This document shows positions 53,248 to 62,317 of a DNA stretch of 64,000 nucleotides, in pieces (position 1 is the stretch's first letter; each line of letters starts with the position of its first letter). The notes below the pieces were generated by a model. That model was not told the DNA's origin. It ran no database searches and saw nothing but the letters and a program-made list of their open reading frames with translations. The position numbers and the translations under genes were made by a program. This DNA is from Alloascoidea africana. Its lineage: Eukaryota; Ascomycota; Alloascoideomycetes; Alloascoideales; Alloascoideaceae. The DNA is taken from assembly GCA_030581615.1 (NCBI GenBank), contig JAKTTT010000075.1, positions 31,867-95,866 on the forward strand, read 5' to 3'.

Positions 53248-53728
53248 TTTGCGAAGAACTCAACTTTACTTTTAAAAGAGATGAGATTGACAAAATAAAA
53301 AAAAAATTTGGTGCTGTTAGCCACCACCAACCACCCACCTCACACATCACATAGCAGCATTCTCTCAACATACACGATTCAGGAATAACGTAAGCTATTA
53401 GATGATCACATCGGATAGTTCTCACAGGAAGTTACAAAGCATTTTCTCAACATTGAATCGAAAATATTTGCTGGTAATCTGTACATGGCTGCTAATACTG
53501 TTGAGGACATAATAGGCTACTCTAGATGATTTTGCACGTTGAAAAGGAAGAAAAACAACACTCCATTCAAGACTAGACACTCTGGAGATAGATTTTTAAC
53601 CAGAATAGAATAATTTAATGAGAATATTAAGCGCCCATAAGAAACTTTGACACAAAAGCAAATTGTAGCAATACATTGTATTCTGGTCCGGGTAAGTAGA
53701 CATTTTGTGAAATTGACACAAAAAATGA
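53248..53728. other. Intergenic between ALB1 and tRNA-Leu
   Basis: 481 bases, AT-rich, with no gene. Contains the run of T (on the minus strand, 53720-53725) that would terminate RNA polymerase III behind the tRNA gene. Confidence 0.5.
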
Positions 53729-53823
53729 TGAGAGCGGTGAGGTTCGAACTCACGCCTATTTCTAGACCAGCAGATTCAAGTTAAACCTGAAGCTGGCGCC
53801 TTAGACCACTCGGCCACACTCCC
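53729..53823 (-). tRNA. tRNA-Leu (anticodon CAG) with a 13-base intron
   Basis: Class II tRNA of 95 bases including A73. The acceptor GGGAGTG pairs with CGCTCTC (two G-U pairs), the D-arm is GCC-GAGTGGTCTAA-GGC (A box) and the T-loop is GTTCGAAC (B box). The anticodon stem CCAGC/GCTGG encloses loop TTCAGGT once the intron 53773-53785 (after G37) is removed; intron bases CTTGAA can pair with the anticodon region as in yeast pre-tRNAs. A73 and T33 are leucine features; CUG-Ser tRNAs have G73 and usually G33. A run of six T follows (53720-53725). Confidence 0.93.
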
Positions 53824-54484
53824 TTTTTTTGACAAAAAAGATTTGGGCATCAACTTATGGAACGCATCACTAAATTGTCAAGTGTGTTTTTTATTGTTAC
53901 TATTTTAACCATGAAAAATTGTATCTCAATAATCAATTACAAAAGCTAAAGAGATACAATTCTCTTTGGGATAATTTGATGTTTTAGTTCCTTCATACCC
54001 TGATTATTAGTCTTCAGTATTTTGGAAAAGAGTTTCGATTCGGTCTACTATCTAGTGCTTCATCACTCTGTGAACCAGTTGCGAAAGCATGACTAGATCT
54101 TAAACATGATAACATTTTCAAACTTGTTTATTGGTCGTTTCTCACTTCTATAGTCAACCAGATTTTGACATAGTTATTCATGCCATGCTTTTTACACTTT
54201 AAGTTTTTTTTTTTTTTAAACCAATCATTCTCACCAACTTAATGCCAGGATAGGCAAGACTTTTATTGCTTAGAACAGGTTACAAAGCATCAAACACTTT
54301 TAATCTGTCAAATACTAGGAATATCAATACGCAAACACGTATCGAAAAATCAAATGCTTTTCATATTTTGGCTTCTTCAAAAAATAGCAATCCAAAACAT
54401 AACAGTCAACTCGAGAACCAATCGAATGGGATGGAGGAACCCACAGAATAATGAATCGGTTAAACAAAAAAATTCTACTTTCTA
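53824..54484. other. Intergenic between tRNA-Leu and the acetyltransferase 3' end
   Basis: 661 bases, AT-rich. Upstream flank of the tRNA and 3' flank of the Mpr1-like gene. No gene recognised. Confidence 0.45.
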
Positions 54485-55192
54485 CTAATCTTTCAATTGT
54501 TGTTCAAAATCTTTACCATAAATAATAGCATCCACTTTTTCATCATAACCTTTCAATTTTGCAACTTTTGGTACAATTCCAATTCTTTGAAATCCCAATG
54601 AATCCCATATTTTGCAAGATGCCACATTTGTAACAAACACAAGGTTGAATATACTTGAAGAATAACCCAATGCAGGTCCATATTTGAGATAAGTGGTTCC
54701 TAACAATTTCCCTATACCGTAACCTCTAAACTTAGGATTAACCCAAAATCCAGCATTACAAACGTGGGAGCATCTTCCAATATAATTGGGTTTAACGTAA
54801 TAACTCCCCAAACACTCCTTTTCCCAATCACGTCCTGAAGGGATTGTGAAATTCGTGGTAGTGGTGGTGGTGGTGGTGGTGGTGATATTTGGTTCTGAAG
54901 TGTGTGATGGGTTGAGGATCATGACTGCATTGAAAGCTCCGAGCCAATAATTTTTAAACTCTTCCAAAGTGAGTAAAGAGATATGAGGGTAGGTAAGTCC
55001 TTCATCTATGACCTTGTTGAACTCTTCCCAAAGGAACGTTACGAGATCCGGGGGGAGTTGTGTTTGTGGGGCTTGACAAGGGTAGATTGTTGCACAATTG
55101 CCATTTTTAAGATCTACAACGATGGGGGAAAGTGTTTGCTTGGATCCGTTGTAACTGTTCACCTTGTGGTGTTCATTTGAGGAACTGCTCAT
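54485..55192 (-). CDS. Mpr1-like GNAT N-acetyltransferase, 235 aa
   Basis: Strong resemblance to yeast Mpr1, which acetylates L-azetidine-2-carboxylate and acts in the proline-arginine branch, protecting against oxidative stress. Shared blocks in order: DEGLTYPHISLLTLEEFKNYW, LGSYYVKPNYIGRCSHVCNAGF, RGYGIGKLLG (acetyl-CoA pyrophosphate loop, R/Q-x-x-G-x-G/A type), YSSSIFNLVFVTNVASCKIW, LGFQRIGIVP and VDAIIYGKDF at the end. A run of Thr (from a GTG/GTT microsatellite near 54857-54890) interrupts the region before DWEKECLG. Start chosen: ATG at 55192 (MSSSSNEHHK). An upstream in-frame ATG at 55393 would add 67 residues including an Arg-rich then very hydrophobic stretch; that could be a targeting sequence, but it looks like a translated T-rich leader. 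Confidence 0.87.
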   Translation of the reverse strand: MSSSSNEHHKVNSYNGSKQTLSPIVVDLKNGNCATIYPCQAPQTQLPPDLVTFLWEEFNKVIDEGLTYPHISLLTLEEFKNYWLGAFNAVMILNPSHTSEPNITTTTTTTTTTNFTIPSGRDWEKECLGSYYVKPNYIGRCSHVCNAGFWVNPKFRGYGIGKLLGTTYLKYGPALGYSSSIFNLVFVTNVASCKIWDSLGFQRIGIVPKVAKLKGYDEKVDAIIYGKDFEQQLKD

Positions 55193-55470
55193 GAGGGAGG
55201 AATAAAGACAGAAGAACAGCAAAAAAAGAAAAAAAGAAAGGAGGAAGAAAGAAGAGACTGGGTCGTAAACCTTTTTTTTTTTTGGTTTGATTTGGGATCT
55301 TCCGGATCGGATCAGTTCAGGTTCGTGACTCAGTCGTCTAGGTGTGGCGGTAAAATAAACCCTTCTCATGCAAGACGCGCCCAAGCCATCCATGATAAGA
55401 TAAGAAAAAAAACAAAAACAAAACGAAGAATATCATTACAAAAAAAAAGAAAGTCACAATCCACCAACAA

Positions 55471-57552
55471 TCAAGTCAACAATCCGGAAGTTATCTGGAG
55501 AAGTTTTTCAGATAACACCTCTGGACTTGAATAAGGGGGTAAAACAAGAGAATTCGGACGTGAAGGGTCAGGAAATGGACATCTCTCATCATCTGAAATG
55601 GGATCACCTGTTGATCTTGCCTTTATAAGAGTGAATTTGAAGATTCCATTTGTGGCGGATCCCCCCATTATGGATGATGTTCCACCACCTGCTTTTAAAT
55701 CTTTAAAACCTTGGATTGGGGGTAGTCTTGATGATTTTGTCACAAAGTATAAAAGTTTTGCACGTTGTCTTGTATTCCAACCATCTAAACAATTCCAAAA
55801 CCAAGCAACAATCATTTCTGTATCTTCATTTGTAAAACCTCTATAATTTGTATTTTGTTTCCAATCTTTTGTTCGTATCTCTTGATTCCCACCAATCACC
55901 AATTCCAATTCTTTTTCATGGAAAACCAATAAAGATTTATGAGGAATAATTTCCACAATTCCATCCATAAAGGCTTCAAATTGACGTTTTGTACTTTTCG
56001 AAAGTTGCCATTTTGCCAATTTATAAACGTATTCTTGTTTATTGTAATCTCTTACAGGCATATGTCTTCCATTTTTAACAAAATCAACAATTCCATCCTT
56101 GGAATTTATTGAAAACGTTAGGCCTTCAGAAGCACCATTTGGAATACTATTTTTCAAAAGCCAAAGCATATTGTTATAACCTTCTTCATCAACACTTTTA
56201 ATATCATCAAATGTTATGTTTTTATCAAGTATCAATTTATAAAAAGGTGGTGTGAAATTAACATCTAGAAAATAACCATGGAAAATCGCCATTGCTATAA
56301 GTCTTCCTGCAAATCGGAATTTTTCCAGATATTTGGGATCACGATATGAATAATAGTTGATTTGAAGTCTTGTTGGATCCGCTTTTGATCGTTCAAACAT
56401 TTTCATATGGGGGTTGAAAATTGTATGTGAAATAAGCGTGAAAAATTCTTTTGCATTTCTATCGAAAATCGCTTCTTTAGGCATCGCGGAAGAAGAACTT
56501 GTGGTTGTATTATTGGTGGTGCCTTTCAAATCAACACGTAAAGGTTTCCGTAATTGACGTGGTGACCTCTTCATAATTTCTTTAAAAGCATCTTCAAATA
56601 ACTTTTCACGTCGTAATTTCAAATGACATGTTGATTTCCCCGATTTTCCATAATATGGTTGAAGAGCGGAATCTTGTCTAAACTTTTCCATTTTTTTTGC
56701 AAAATCTCCGAGATAATGCGGGATGGGGATAGCAGTTGGAGGAGGAGGAGGTGGAGTTAGAACACGCGAAGAAATCACAGGTGGTTTCACCAATGAAGAT
56801 GATGAAAACCGATGTAATCGTTTAACCGATGAAGGTTGTATTGGAGCCAACGGTTTCGGTTTCGGTTTTGGTTTTGGTCTAGGTCTTGATTTAGACCTTG
56901 TTGGTAGTAACTTTTCGATAGAATTTGGACCGGTATCAACATCACTTATCGTGTCTGGTAAAGATGGTAAAGAGGAAACGGATTTCGTCTCGGTTTGTAA
57001 AGTAAGTGTGCTTTCACCACTTGTAGGTGGTGATTGTGAAGATATGTTAATCAACTTTTGATTCTGCTGCTGTCCCTGCTGCTGCTGCTGTTGTTGTTGA
57101 CTAGGCATCATCGAAGATTGTCTCAATTTTTGTCGATATTCATTATTTGCAGATTTGTTTGTTAAAAAAAGAACCATATCACCCGTAATTTTCAATCTAT
57201 TTCCAACTTCACTTGTTGTTGTATCAACAAGATCTCTAATCAATGCCTTTTGTCTAAATGGTAATTTCAAATTTGCAAATTCTCCAATAATTTCTTTTAA
57301 TCCTCCCAAAAAATTTCCAGTTGGACTATCATATATGGATATTTTTAAAGTACTAAATTCCGTAACTTTCATTGCAAAAGTTTCTTGCCAATATGGATTT
57401 GTTGTATGTGGATGAACTGTTGTTGTCCATCGTTGTCGTCCATCAATCTCAACAATGGCATATGGACTAGGTACTATATCCGGATCATGTTGTATAAGTC
57501 CTTGTGCGGCATATACCTCAAGCTTGATGCGTTTTGTCTCGACCTCGGACAT
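55471..57552 (-). CDS. C2-HECT ubiquitin ligase without WW domains, 693 aa
   Basis: Ubiquitin ligase, probably membrane- or lipid-directed through its C2 domain. C2 (about 8-130): KLEVYAAQGL, PSPYAIVEID, TNPYWQETF. Residues about 140-320 are disordered, with Gln and PKPKPKPKP runs and no WW domain. The HECT domain starts near 325 (LRREKLFEDAFKEIM) and includes FTLISHTIFNPHMKMFE, LQINYYSYRDPKYLEKFRFAGR, IVEIIPHKSLLVFHEKELELVIGG and YFVTKSSRLPPIQGFKDL. Rsp5/Nedd4 enzymes read HTCFNRLDLPPY at the active site; here the only Cys in place is Cys658 in ERCPFPDPSRPNSLVLPPY, with seven extra residues before LPPY. The DYGG segment of the N-lobe is replaced by a Thr/Ser stretch. So it is a divergent Rsp5 relative, not Rsp5 itself. 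Catalytic activity is likely but not assured. Confidence 0.88.
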   Translation of the reverse strand: MSEVETKRIKLEVYAAQGLIQHDPDIVPSPYAIVEIDGRQRWTTTVHPHTTNPYWQETFAMKVTEFSTLKISIYDSPTGNFLGGLKEIIGEFANLKLPFRQKALIRDLVDTTTSEVGNRLKITGDMVLFLTNKSANNEYRQKLRQSSMMPSQQQQQQQQGQQQNQKLINISSQSPPTSGESTLTLQTETKSVSSLPSLPDTISDVDTGPNSIEKLLPTRSKSRPRPKPKPKPKPLAPIQPSSVKRLHRFSSSSLVKPPVISSRVLTPPPPPPTAIPIPHYLGDFAKKMEKFRQDSALQPYYGKSGKSTCHLKLRREKLFEDAFKEIMKRSPRQLRKPLRVDLKGTTNNTTTSSSSAMPKEAIFDRNAKEFFTLISHTIFNPHMKMFERSKADPTRLQINYYSYRDPKYLEKFRFAGRLIAMAIFHGYFLDVNFTPPFYKLILDKNITFDDIKSVDEEGYNNMLWLLKNSIPNGASEGLTFSINSKDGIVDFVKNGRHMPVRDYNKQEYVYKLAKWQLSKSTKRQFEAFMDGIVEIIPHKSLLVFHEKELELVIGGNQEIRTKDWKQNTNYRGFTNEDTEMIVAWFWNCLDGWNTRQRAKLLYFVTKSSRLPPIQGFKDLKAGGGTSSIMGGSATNGIFKFTLIKARSTGDPISDDERCPFPDPSRPNSLVLPPYSSPEVLSEKLLQITSGLLT

Positions 57553-57891
57553 TTCTATAATGTTTGATTGTGGTTGATGGTTGATGGTTGTGGTTGTGGT
57601 GGTGCTTGTGATGTGGGAGGTTGCAACTATTTTGACACTTGTCAGGCGGTAAACTTAACGAACGTACTTCACTACTAGAGAGACTATACTGTATATAGCG
57701 GACAACACCACCACAAAACATACACACTTTGGGATAAAGCAGAGACAACGTTTTTTGTATGTAAAAAATAAAAATAAAAGCCAACTAAACTAATAAAATC
57801 GTAACGGATATCTACATGTCCACTCATATCATATCGTATAGGATCGTATCTTCTTCTTCACAACAAACAAAATACACACAAGATTTCAATA
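57553..57891. other. Intergenic between the HECT gene and the AcrB-like gene
   Basis: 339 bases. Promoter of the HECT gene, with a GTTGTGGTTGTGG-like repeat in the leader at about 57570-57605. Confidence 0.45.
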
Positions 57892-60849
57892 TTACCTAGG
57901 TTCAAGAATCCCATTACTGTTGGGATTAGAACCAGGACCTGGTGAAGACCCCCCCATTTTGAGACTCATCGAACTCGTTGTAGAAACAGAACCACCACTT
58001 GGATTTTGATTTTGATTTTGATTTGAATTAGAATTGGTAGAACTCCCCTGTTGCAATTGACCATATTGATTCCAAATAAATTCAGTTTGAGAATTCATTT
58101 CTGCAATTTTTCGTTTACATTTTGCAATTTCTTGAGAAAATTCAAAAAGAGCTTTACGTCTTCTTTCCCTTCTTTCATCTCTTTGAATCAATCTTGTTTT
58201 AATAAAATTGTCCTTTGCCTTGGACAATTCCCCATTGATTTTCTCCAATTCCAATTCCAATTTTTGCCTTTTACCATTTAATCGTTCCAATTTCGCCCTT
58301 GAAACGTTAAATTCATTACGTACAATTGCAATTTTTTTGTTCAATTTCGTTGTGAATTTTTCATATTCGGATTCCCTTGCCTCCAATTTAGCCGAATCTT
58401 CTTCCCATAATTTTTGCGCTTCAACATGGTTTTCTTTCAAACCGATGGCAATTTTATCCAATCGATCCATCTCGGATTGAATTTTTGCGTGTTCGGATTG
58501 TACCATTTCAACTGTATGTCGAAGTGAAGCGACTCTACGCCAATTAATATCATCCGTTTTACAAGTACCTCCGACTTTGGATTTCAACATTTCGATTTCA
58601 CTTCGTAGAGCATTCTGTTTTTTGGAATATTCTTTACGATTTTTTTTCAAATTTGCCCTTTCTTGTACAAGGGTTTTCGTTGTTGATGCAAGACTTTCCT
58701 TTAAGGTTGTAAGAGGAGAACGTGCTCTAGAAGTGTTTTGCGTAGTAGTAGTAGTAGTTGATGATGATGATGATGATGTGAGGCGAGTTGAAGAATGGGC
58801 TTCGGAAGATAGAGCGGTGGTGATTGCAAAAGAAGCGATTAGTTTTTTATGACATCCATACATTTCCGAGCGTGTGAATTTGTTTGCTGGACCATGAAGA
58901 TTTTTTCCCTCTTCATTCTGCTCATGCTTATGTTCATGCTCCTGCTCATGTTCATCATCATCTTCAGTATCTGTATTTATATCATTATCCTCTGTAAATC
59001 TTTTTTTTGATTTGGATGAATCAGCAGATTGTTCAATATCATGATCATGATCATGATGATGAAACACAAATTGGAAAATGTCCACTTCATATTGTGTTCT
59101 TGGGGTAAGTCCACCAATTACAACGTATTCCCATGGTTTTTGACCTGTTCCAAGGGGAGGTGGAGTTGAATCAGGATTTGGCTTTGTACCCGTTACAACT
59201 TTTGGCCAGACTATACCATTCACACAGACTTGGATATCTATAACATCTTGACTTGCAAGTTTTGTCGTAAATGATGATGATTGGGCAAGTTGGAGTTCAA
59301 ACGCAACGGCCGATTCACCGATAAAACAAATGTAACATTGAGTAGCATTAGAACCATGAATTGAAGGGGAATCTTTCACAACTGGGGGTCGTTTCCACTT
59401 TTGAGGGGAGGAGAGATTTGGAGCCAATCTTGATTTTGGATCGAGACTCCCAGTTCCGGAATAAATATCCTGTCTTTTCCCCATTGCAATAACACCTGCA
59501 ATGAAAGACCAAAGAGGTTGACTGGCACGAACCGCCACAAGTTTGTTTAATTTTTTGGAGTTTCCCGCACTCGCATTTGCGATTGCATTTGCAAGTGAGG
59601 ACGGAGAGATTGAGCAAAAGACTTGAAAGTTTGCCACAAGCGCGGTTAACACGGCGGAGGAAGAAGATTGATCTTGATCTTGATCCGAGGTTGGTAGTTG
59701 GATATTTGAGGGGACTCTTATTTTGGGACACATTGGTGGATACAATGCCAGGTCCAATGGGGGTTGGGAATTGAGGGATTGGAATAGTTTTAGAACATGG
59801 GAACCAGTATCGTCTGTAGTAAAAACGGGTTCATTTTCGGAGATTGTGGGAGCACTAGAGGCTGTGAAATGAGATAGCAAAGACAGAAAAAGGTAAAAAA
59901 ATGATTTTAGGAGTGGAGCAGAAACGGATGCAATTGTGTGGATTACGAGAGCTTGATGGCCCAGTTCCAAGCCGTGATGCCAGAGCAGGGCAAGCCATGG
60001 ATGGGATTTGTGGGAGTGGGAGTCGAACAGGGCAGTCCAGACTGGTTGGGACAGTTTGTGAGATAAAGAGAGTCGATTTGTGGCACCAACGACGCCCATG
60101 TTCAGGTCGAGCTGGGGGAACAGAGAGGACCAGGTTTTGCGGGTGCCCAAGATGATGAAGTAGAGGCGTAAGGCATGGTAGAACTTGACCGCAGCAGGCG
60201 ATCTAGAGGAAGAGGTCGAAGAAGAAGAGGTTGAAGAAGAGGAGTTGGATTGGGCGGATGTGGAGGTCAATGTCAACCCCAGCGAGGATGGAGTGTCTGT
60301 GCTTGTGCTTGTGCTTGAGATCGTGCCAGTGCCAGTGCCTGTGCCTGTGGCCGTGGCCGTGCTAGCGCTGGGGCCAGAGCCAGTGTCAGATCCAGTGACA
60401 GTGATGGTTCCGGTTCCGGCAGTTTGGCTGAAGTCGCCGAGCAGGCCGATTGTGACGAGGGCGTATGCGAATATTGCGAGATCAGCCAGGTAGTCGGGGG
60501 ACAGGAGCGAGATTGCGAGCAAGGTCAGGGCCACTTCCAGCACCAAGGCGAGCAAAGAGTCCAAGGACGGCGGCGAGGGCAGGGACAACAGCGAGCACAG
60601 CGAGCACAGGGGCGGCGAGGAGCTAAAGGAGCGGGACAGCTTGTTCATAGCGAAGCCCGTGGAGGCCAGGGGTCGAGGTCCAGGTCCAGGTCGAGGTCGA
60701 GGTCTAGGGTTGTGATCGATGGAGACGGCGGCGACCAGGGCGGGACCGAGCAGAAACAGCGAGGCCAGGGCGGTCGGCAGCGACGAGACGACCGCCAGCA
60801 GGGCCACTGCGTCGCGGATGGGCGCGGGCGGGATGACGGAGACGTCCAT
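57892..60849 (-). CDS. AcrB/Nnf2-like membrane-anchored coiled-coil protein, 985 aa
   Basis: The N-terminus has several hydrophobic segments (AVALLAVVSSLPTALASLFL, ALTLLAISLL, LAIFAYALVTIGLL), probably membrane-spanning. Low-complexity Gly/Thr/Ser repeats follow, then a globular part ending in a fibronectin-III-like EYVVIGGLTPRTQYEVDIF, acidic/His-rich linkers, and a long coiled coil of about 200 residues (from LKESLASTTKTLVQERANLK to CKRKIAEMNSQTEF). This architecture matches Aspergillus AcrB, named from the carbon-catabolite ubiquitination network, and its yeast relative Nnf2; I am moderately sure. Start: ATG at 60849 (MDVSVIPPAP); the open frame extends upstream only from a GTG. It shares a 163-base promoter with MRI1. 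Confidence 0.65.
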   Translation of the reverse strand: MDVSVIPPAPIRDAVALLAVVSSLPTALASLFLLGPALVAAVSIDHNPRPRPRPGPGPRPLASTGFAMNKLSRSFSSSPPLCSLCSLLSLPSPPSLDSLLALVLEVALTLLAISLLSPDYLADLAIFAYALVTIGLLGDFSQTAGTGTITVTGSDTGSGPSASTATATGTGTGTGTISSTSTSTDTPSSLGLTLTSTSAQSNSSSSTSSSSTSSSRSPAAVKFYHALRLYFIILGTRKTWSSLFPQLDLNMGVVGATNRLSLSHKLSQPVWTALFDSHSHKSHPWLALLWHHGLELGHQALVIHTIASVSAPLLKSFFYLFLSLLSHFTASSAPTISENEPVFTTDDTGSHVLKLFQSLNSQPPLDLALYPPMCPKIRVPSNIQLPTSDQDQDQSSSSAVLTALVANFQVFCSISPSSLANAIANASAGNSKKLNKLVAVRASQPLWSFIAGVIAMGKRQDIYSGTGSLDPKSRLAPNLSSPQKWKRPPVVKDSPSIHGSNATQCYICFIGESAVAFELQLAQSSSFTTKLASQDVIDIQVCVNGIVWPKVVTGTKPNPDSTPPPLGTGQKPWEYVVIGGLTPRTQYEVDIFQFVFHHHDHDHDIEQSADSSKSKKRFTEDNDINTDTEDDDEHEQEHEHKHEQNEEGKNLHGPANKFTRSEMYGCHKKLIASFAITTALSSEAHSSTRLTSSSSSSTTTTTTQNTSRARSPLTTLKESLASTTKTLVQERANLKKNRKEYSKKQNALRSEIEMLKSKVGGTCKTDDINWRRVASLRHTVEMVQSEHAKIQSEMDRLDKIAIGLKENHVEAQKLWEEDSAKLEARESEYEKFTTKLNKKIAIVRNEFNVSRAKLERLNGKRQKLELELEKINGELSKAKDNFIKTRLIQRDERRERRRKALFEFSQEIAKCKRKIAEMNSQTEFIWNQYGQLQQGSSTNSNSNQNQNQNPSGGSVSTTSSMSLKMGGSSPGPGSNPNSNGILEPR

Positions 60850-61012
60850 TCGAGGCGAGCCGGCCAGGTTGTGAGTGTGAGTGTGAGTAAAATGTGTTTG
60901 TGGTGGTGGATGGGATGAAAATGAAAACGAAAATGAAAACGTGAGCCTGGAGGTTAGAGACACGAGCAAATCTGAGCCAGCAGGGCTTTTCCAGACAGAC
61001 ACACCTCCGGAA
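60850..61012. promoter_or_regulatory. Bidirectional promoter, AcrB-like gene / MRI1
   Basis: 163 bases between two divergent start codons. It contains GTGAGT and GAAAAT-type repeats (about 60875-60940). No classical TATA box. Confidence 0.5.
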
Positions 61013-62317
61013 ATGGGCTCTTTGCTTCACGACGATCACGCTGAAAGCAGCGAAAGCAACACGCTCCAGGCGATCCGGTGGGACGCGCGCACGGGCTCGC
61101 TCCGGGTGCTGGACCAGCTGCTGCTGCCCCACGCCTCCGAGTTTCTGCCCGTGGCCTCTGCCGAGGACGCCCATGCCGTGATCCAGCAGATGAACGTCCG
61201 CGGCGCGCCGGCAATTGCGATCGTGGCCGCTCTGGCGCTGGCCGCCGAGCTGCGGTCACAGGAGCGATGGCCGTGGCAGAGCCAGACGGTCGAGCAGTTT
61301 GCGGCGGAAACCCGTCGCCGGCTGGAGCTGCTCTACTCGTCCAGGCCGACCGCGGTGAACCTGGGCAAGTGCACTGCGGCGTTGGGCCAGCTGGTCGACG
61401 ACGCCGTGGGCCAGCACCGACCGGTCGAAGAGATTGTGGGCCGGATTGAGACCTTTGCGACAGAGCTGTTTGCACAGGATTATTGTGATAACACGAGGTT
61501 GGGCGACCATGGGGCGAGGTGGATTCTAGAGAGCTTAGAGAGCACTCGTCAGAGTGCTCTCGGTGATATTGATACTAGCACCAACACCGACAAGAACAAG
61601 AACACTCTCACCAACACCAGCACTGGCACTCTTGCGAGTGCCAGTGCTACTGTTGAAGCCATCACACTCTGCAACACGGGCTCGCTCGCCACCTCCGGCT
61701 ACGGCACCGCGCTGGGCATTTTGCGCTCGCTTCACCGCGCCCGGGCTCTGGCCCACGTTTTTGCTCTCGAGACCCGGCCCTATCTCCAGGGCTCGCGCCT
61801 CACCGCCTACGAGCTGGTCCACGACGGCCTCCCGGCGACGCTGATCGCAGACGCCGCGGCCGCCGCCCTGATGCTCTCACGGCCCCAGGTCCGCGTCGCC
61901 GTCGTGGGCGCGGACAGGGTCGCTCGCAACGGCGACACGGCCAACAAGATCGGAACCTACCAGCTGGCCGTCGCCGCCCGCTACCACGGCGTGCGCTTCG
62001 TGGTCGCGGCGCCCACGTCCTCGATCGACATGGCCACGGCCTCGGGCTCGCGGATTCCGATCGAGCAGCGCCCGGCCGCCGAGCTCACGACCGTCAGGGG
62101 CGCGCTGGTGAGCAGCGACTCCAGGTCCACGGACTCCAGGTCCACGGCCCTGGGGTCCACGGCCACCGTCAGCATCGCGGCCCCGGGCATCGCAACGTGG
62201 AACCCGGCCTTCGACGTGACCCCCCACGACCTGATCGACGCCATCGTCACGGAAAAAGGTGTCGCGGAACGGGACGCAGACGGCAACTTTGACCTCGAGC
62301 AGTTTTTCAAAGACTAG
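61013..62317 (+). CDS. MRI1: Methylthioribose-1-phosphate isomerase, 434 aa
   Basis: Second step of methionine salvage: converts methylthioribose-1-phosphate to methylthioribulose-1-phosphate, recycling the methylthioadenosine left by polyamine synthesis. eIF2B-like fold with family motifs VLDQLLLPH, MNVRGAPAIAIVAALALAAE, SSRPTAVNL, TLCNTGSLATSGYGTALG (catalytic Cys; Asp follows in GADRVARNGDTANKIGTYQL), ETRPYLQGSRLTAYEL and WNPAFDVTPHDLIDAIVTEKG. Yeast Mri1 is about 411 aa; the excess includes a Ser/Thr/Asn-rich insertion at about 180-220 whose DNA forms two perfect hairpins. Much more GC-rich than neighbours except in that insertion. Start: ATG at 61013; upstream open codons begin with GTG only. 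Confidence 0.94.
   Translation: MGSLLHDDHAESSESNTLQAIRWDARTGSLRVLDQLLLPHASEFLPVASAEDAHAVIQQMNVRGAPAIAIVAALALAAELRSQERWPWQSQTVEQFAAETRRRLELLYSSRPTAVNLGKCTAALGQLVDDAVGQHRPVEEIVGRIETFATELFAQDYCDNTRLGDHGARWILESLESTRQSALGDIDTSTNTDKNKNTLTNTSTGTLASASATVEAITLCNTGSLATSGYGTALGILRSLHRARALAHVFALETRPYLQGSRLTAYELVHDGLPATLIADAAAAALMLSRPQVRVAVVGADRVARNGDTANKIGTYQLAVAARYHGVRFVVAAPTSSIDMATASGSRIPIEQRPAAELTTVRGALVSSDSRSTDSRSTALGSTATVSIAAPGIATWNPAFDVTPHDLIDAIVTEKGVAERDADGNFDLEQFFKD
61538..61561. repeat. Perfect 9-bp hairpin within MRI1
   Basis: GAGAGCACT and AGTGCTCTC flank a 6-base loop. In the coding sequence just ahead of the low-complexity insertion. Confidence 0.8.
61621..61646. repeat. Perfect 11-bp hairpin within MRI1
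   Basis: CACTGGCACTC and GAGTGCCAGTG flank the 4-base loop TTGC, 60 bases beyond the first hairpin, within the Ser/Thr-rich insertion. Confidence 0.85.

Noticed and set aside
60941-61012. Extended MRI1 start
   Set aside because: The upstream frame starts with GTG. The ATG at 61013 leads directly into the family sequence.
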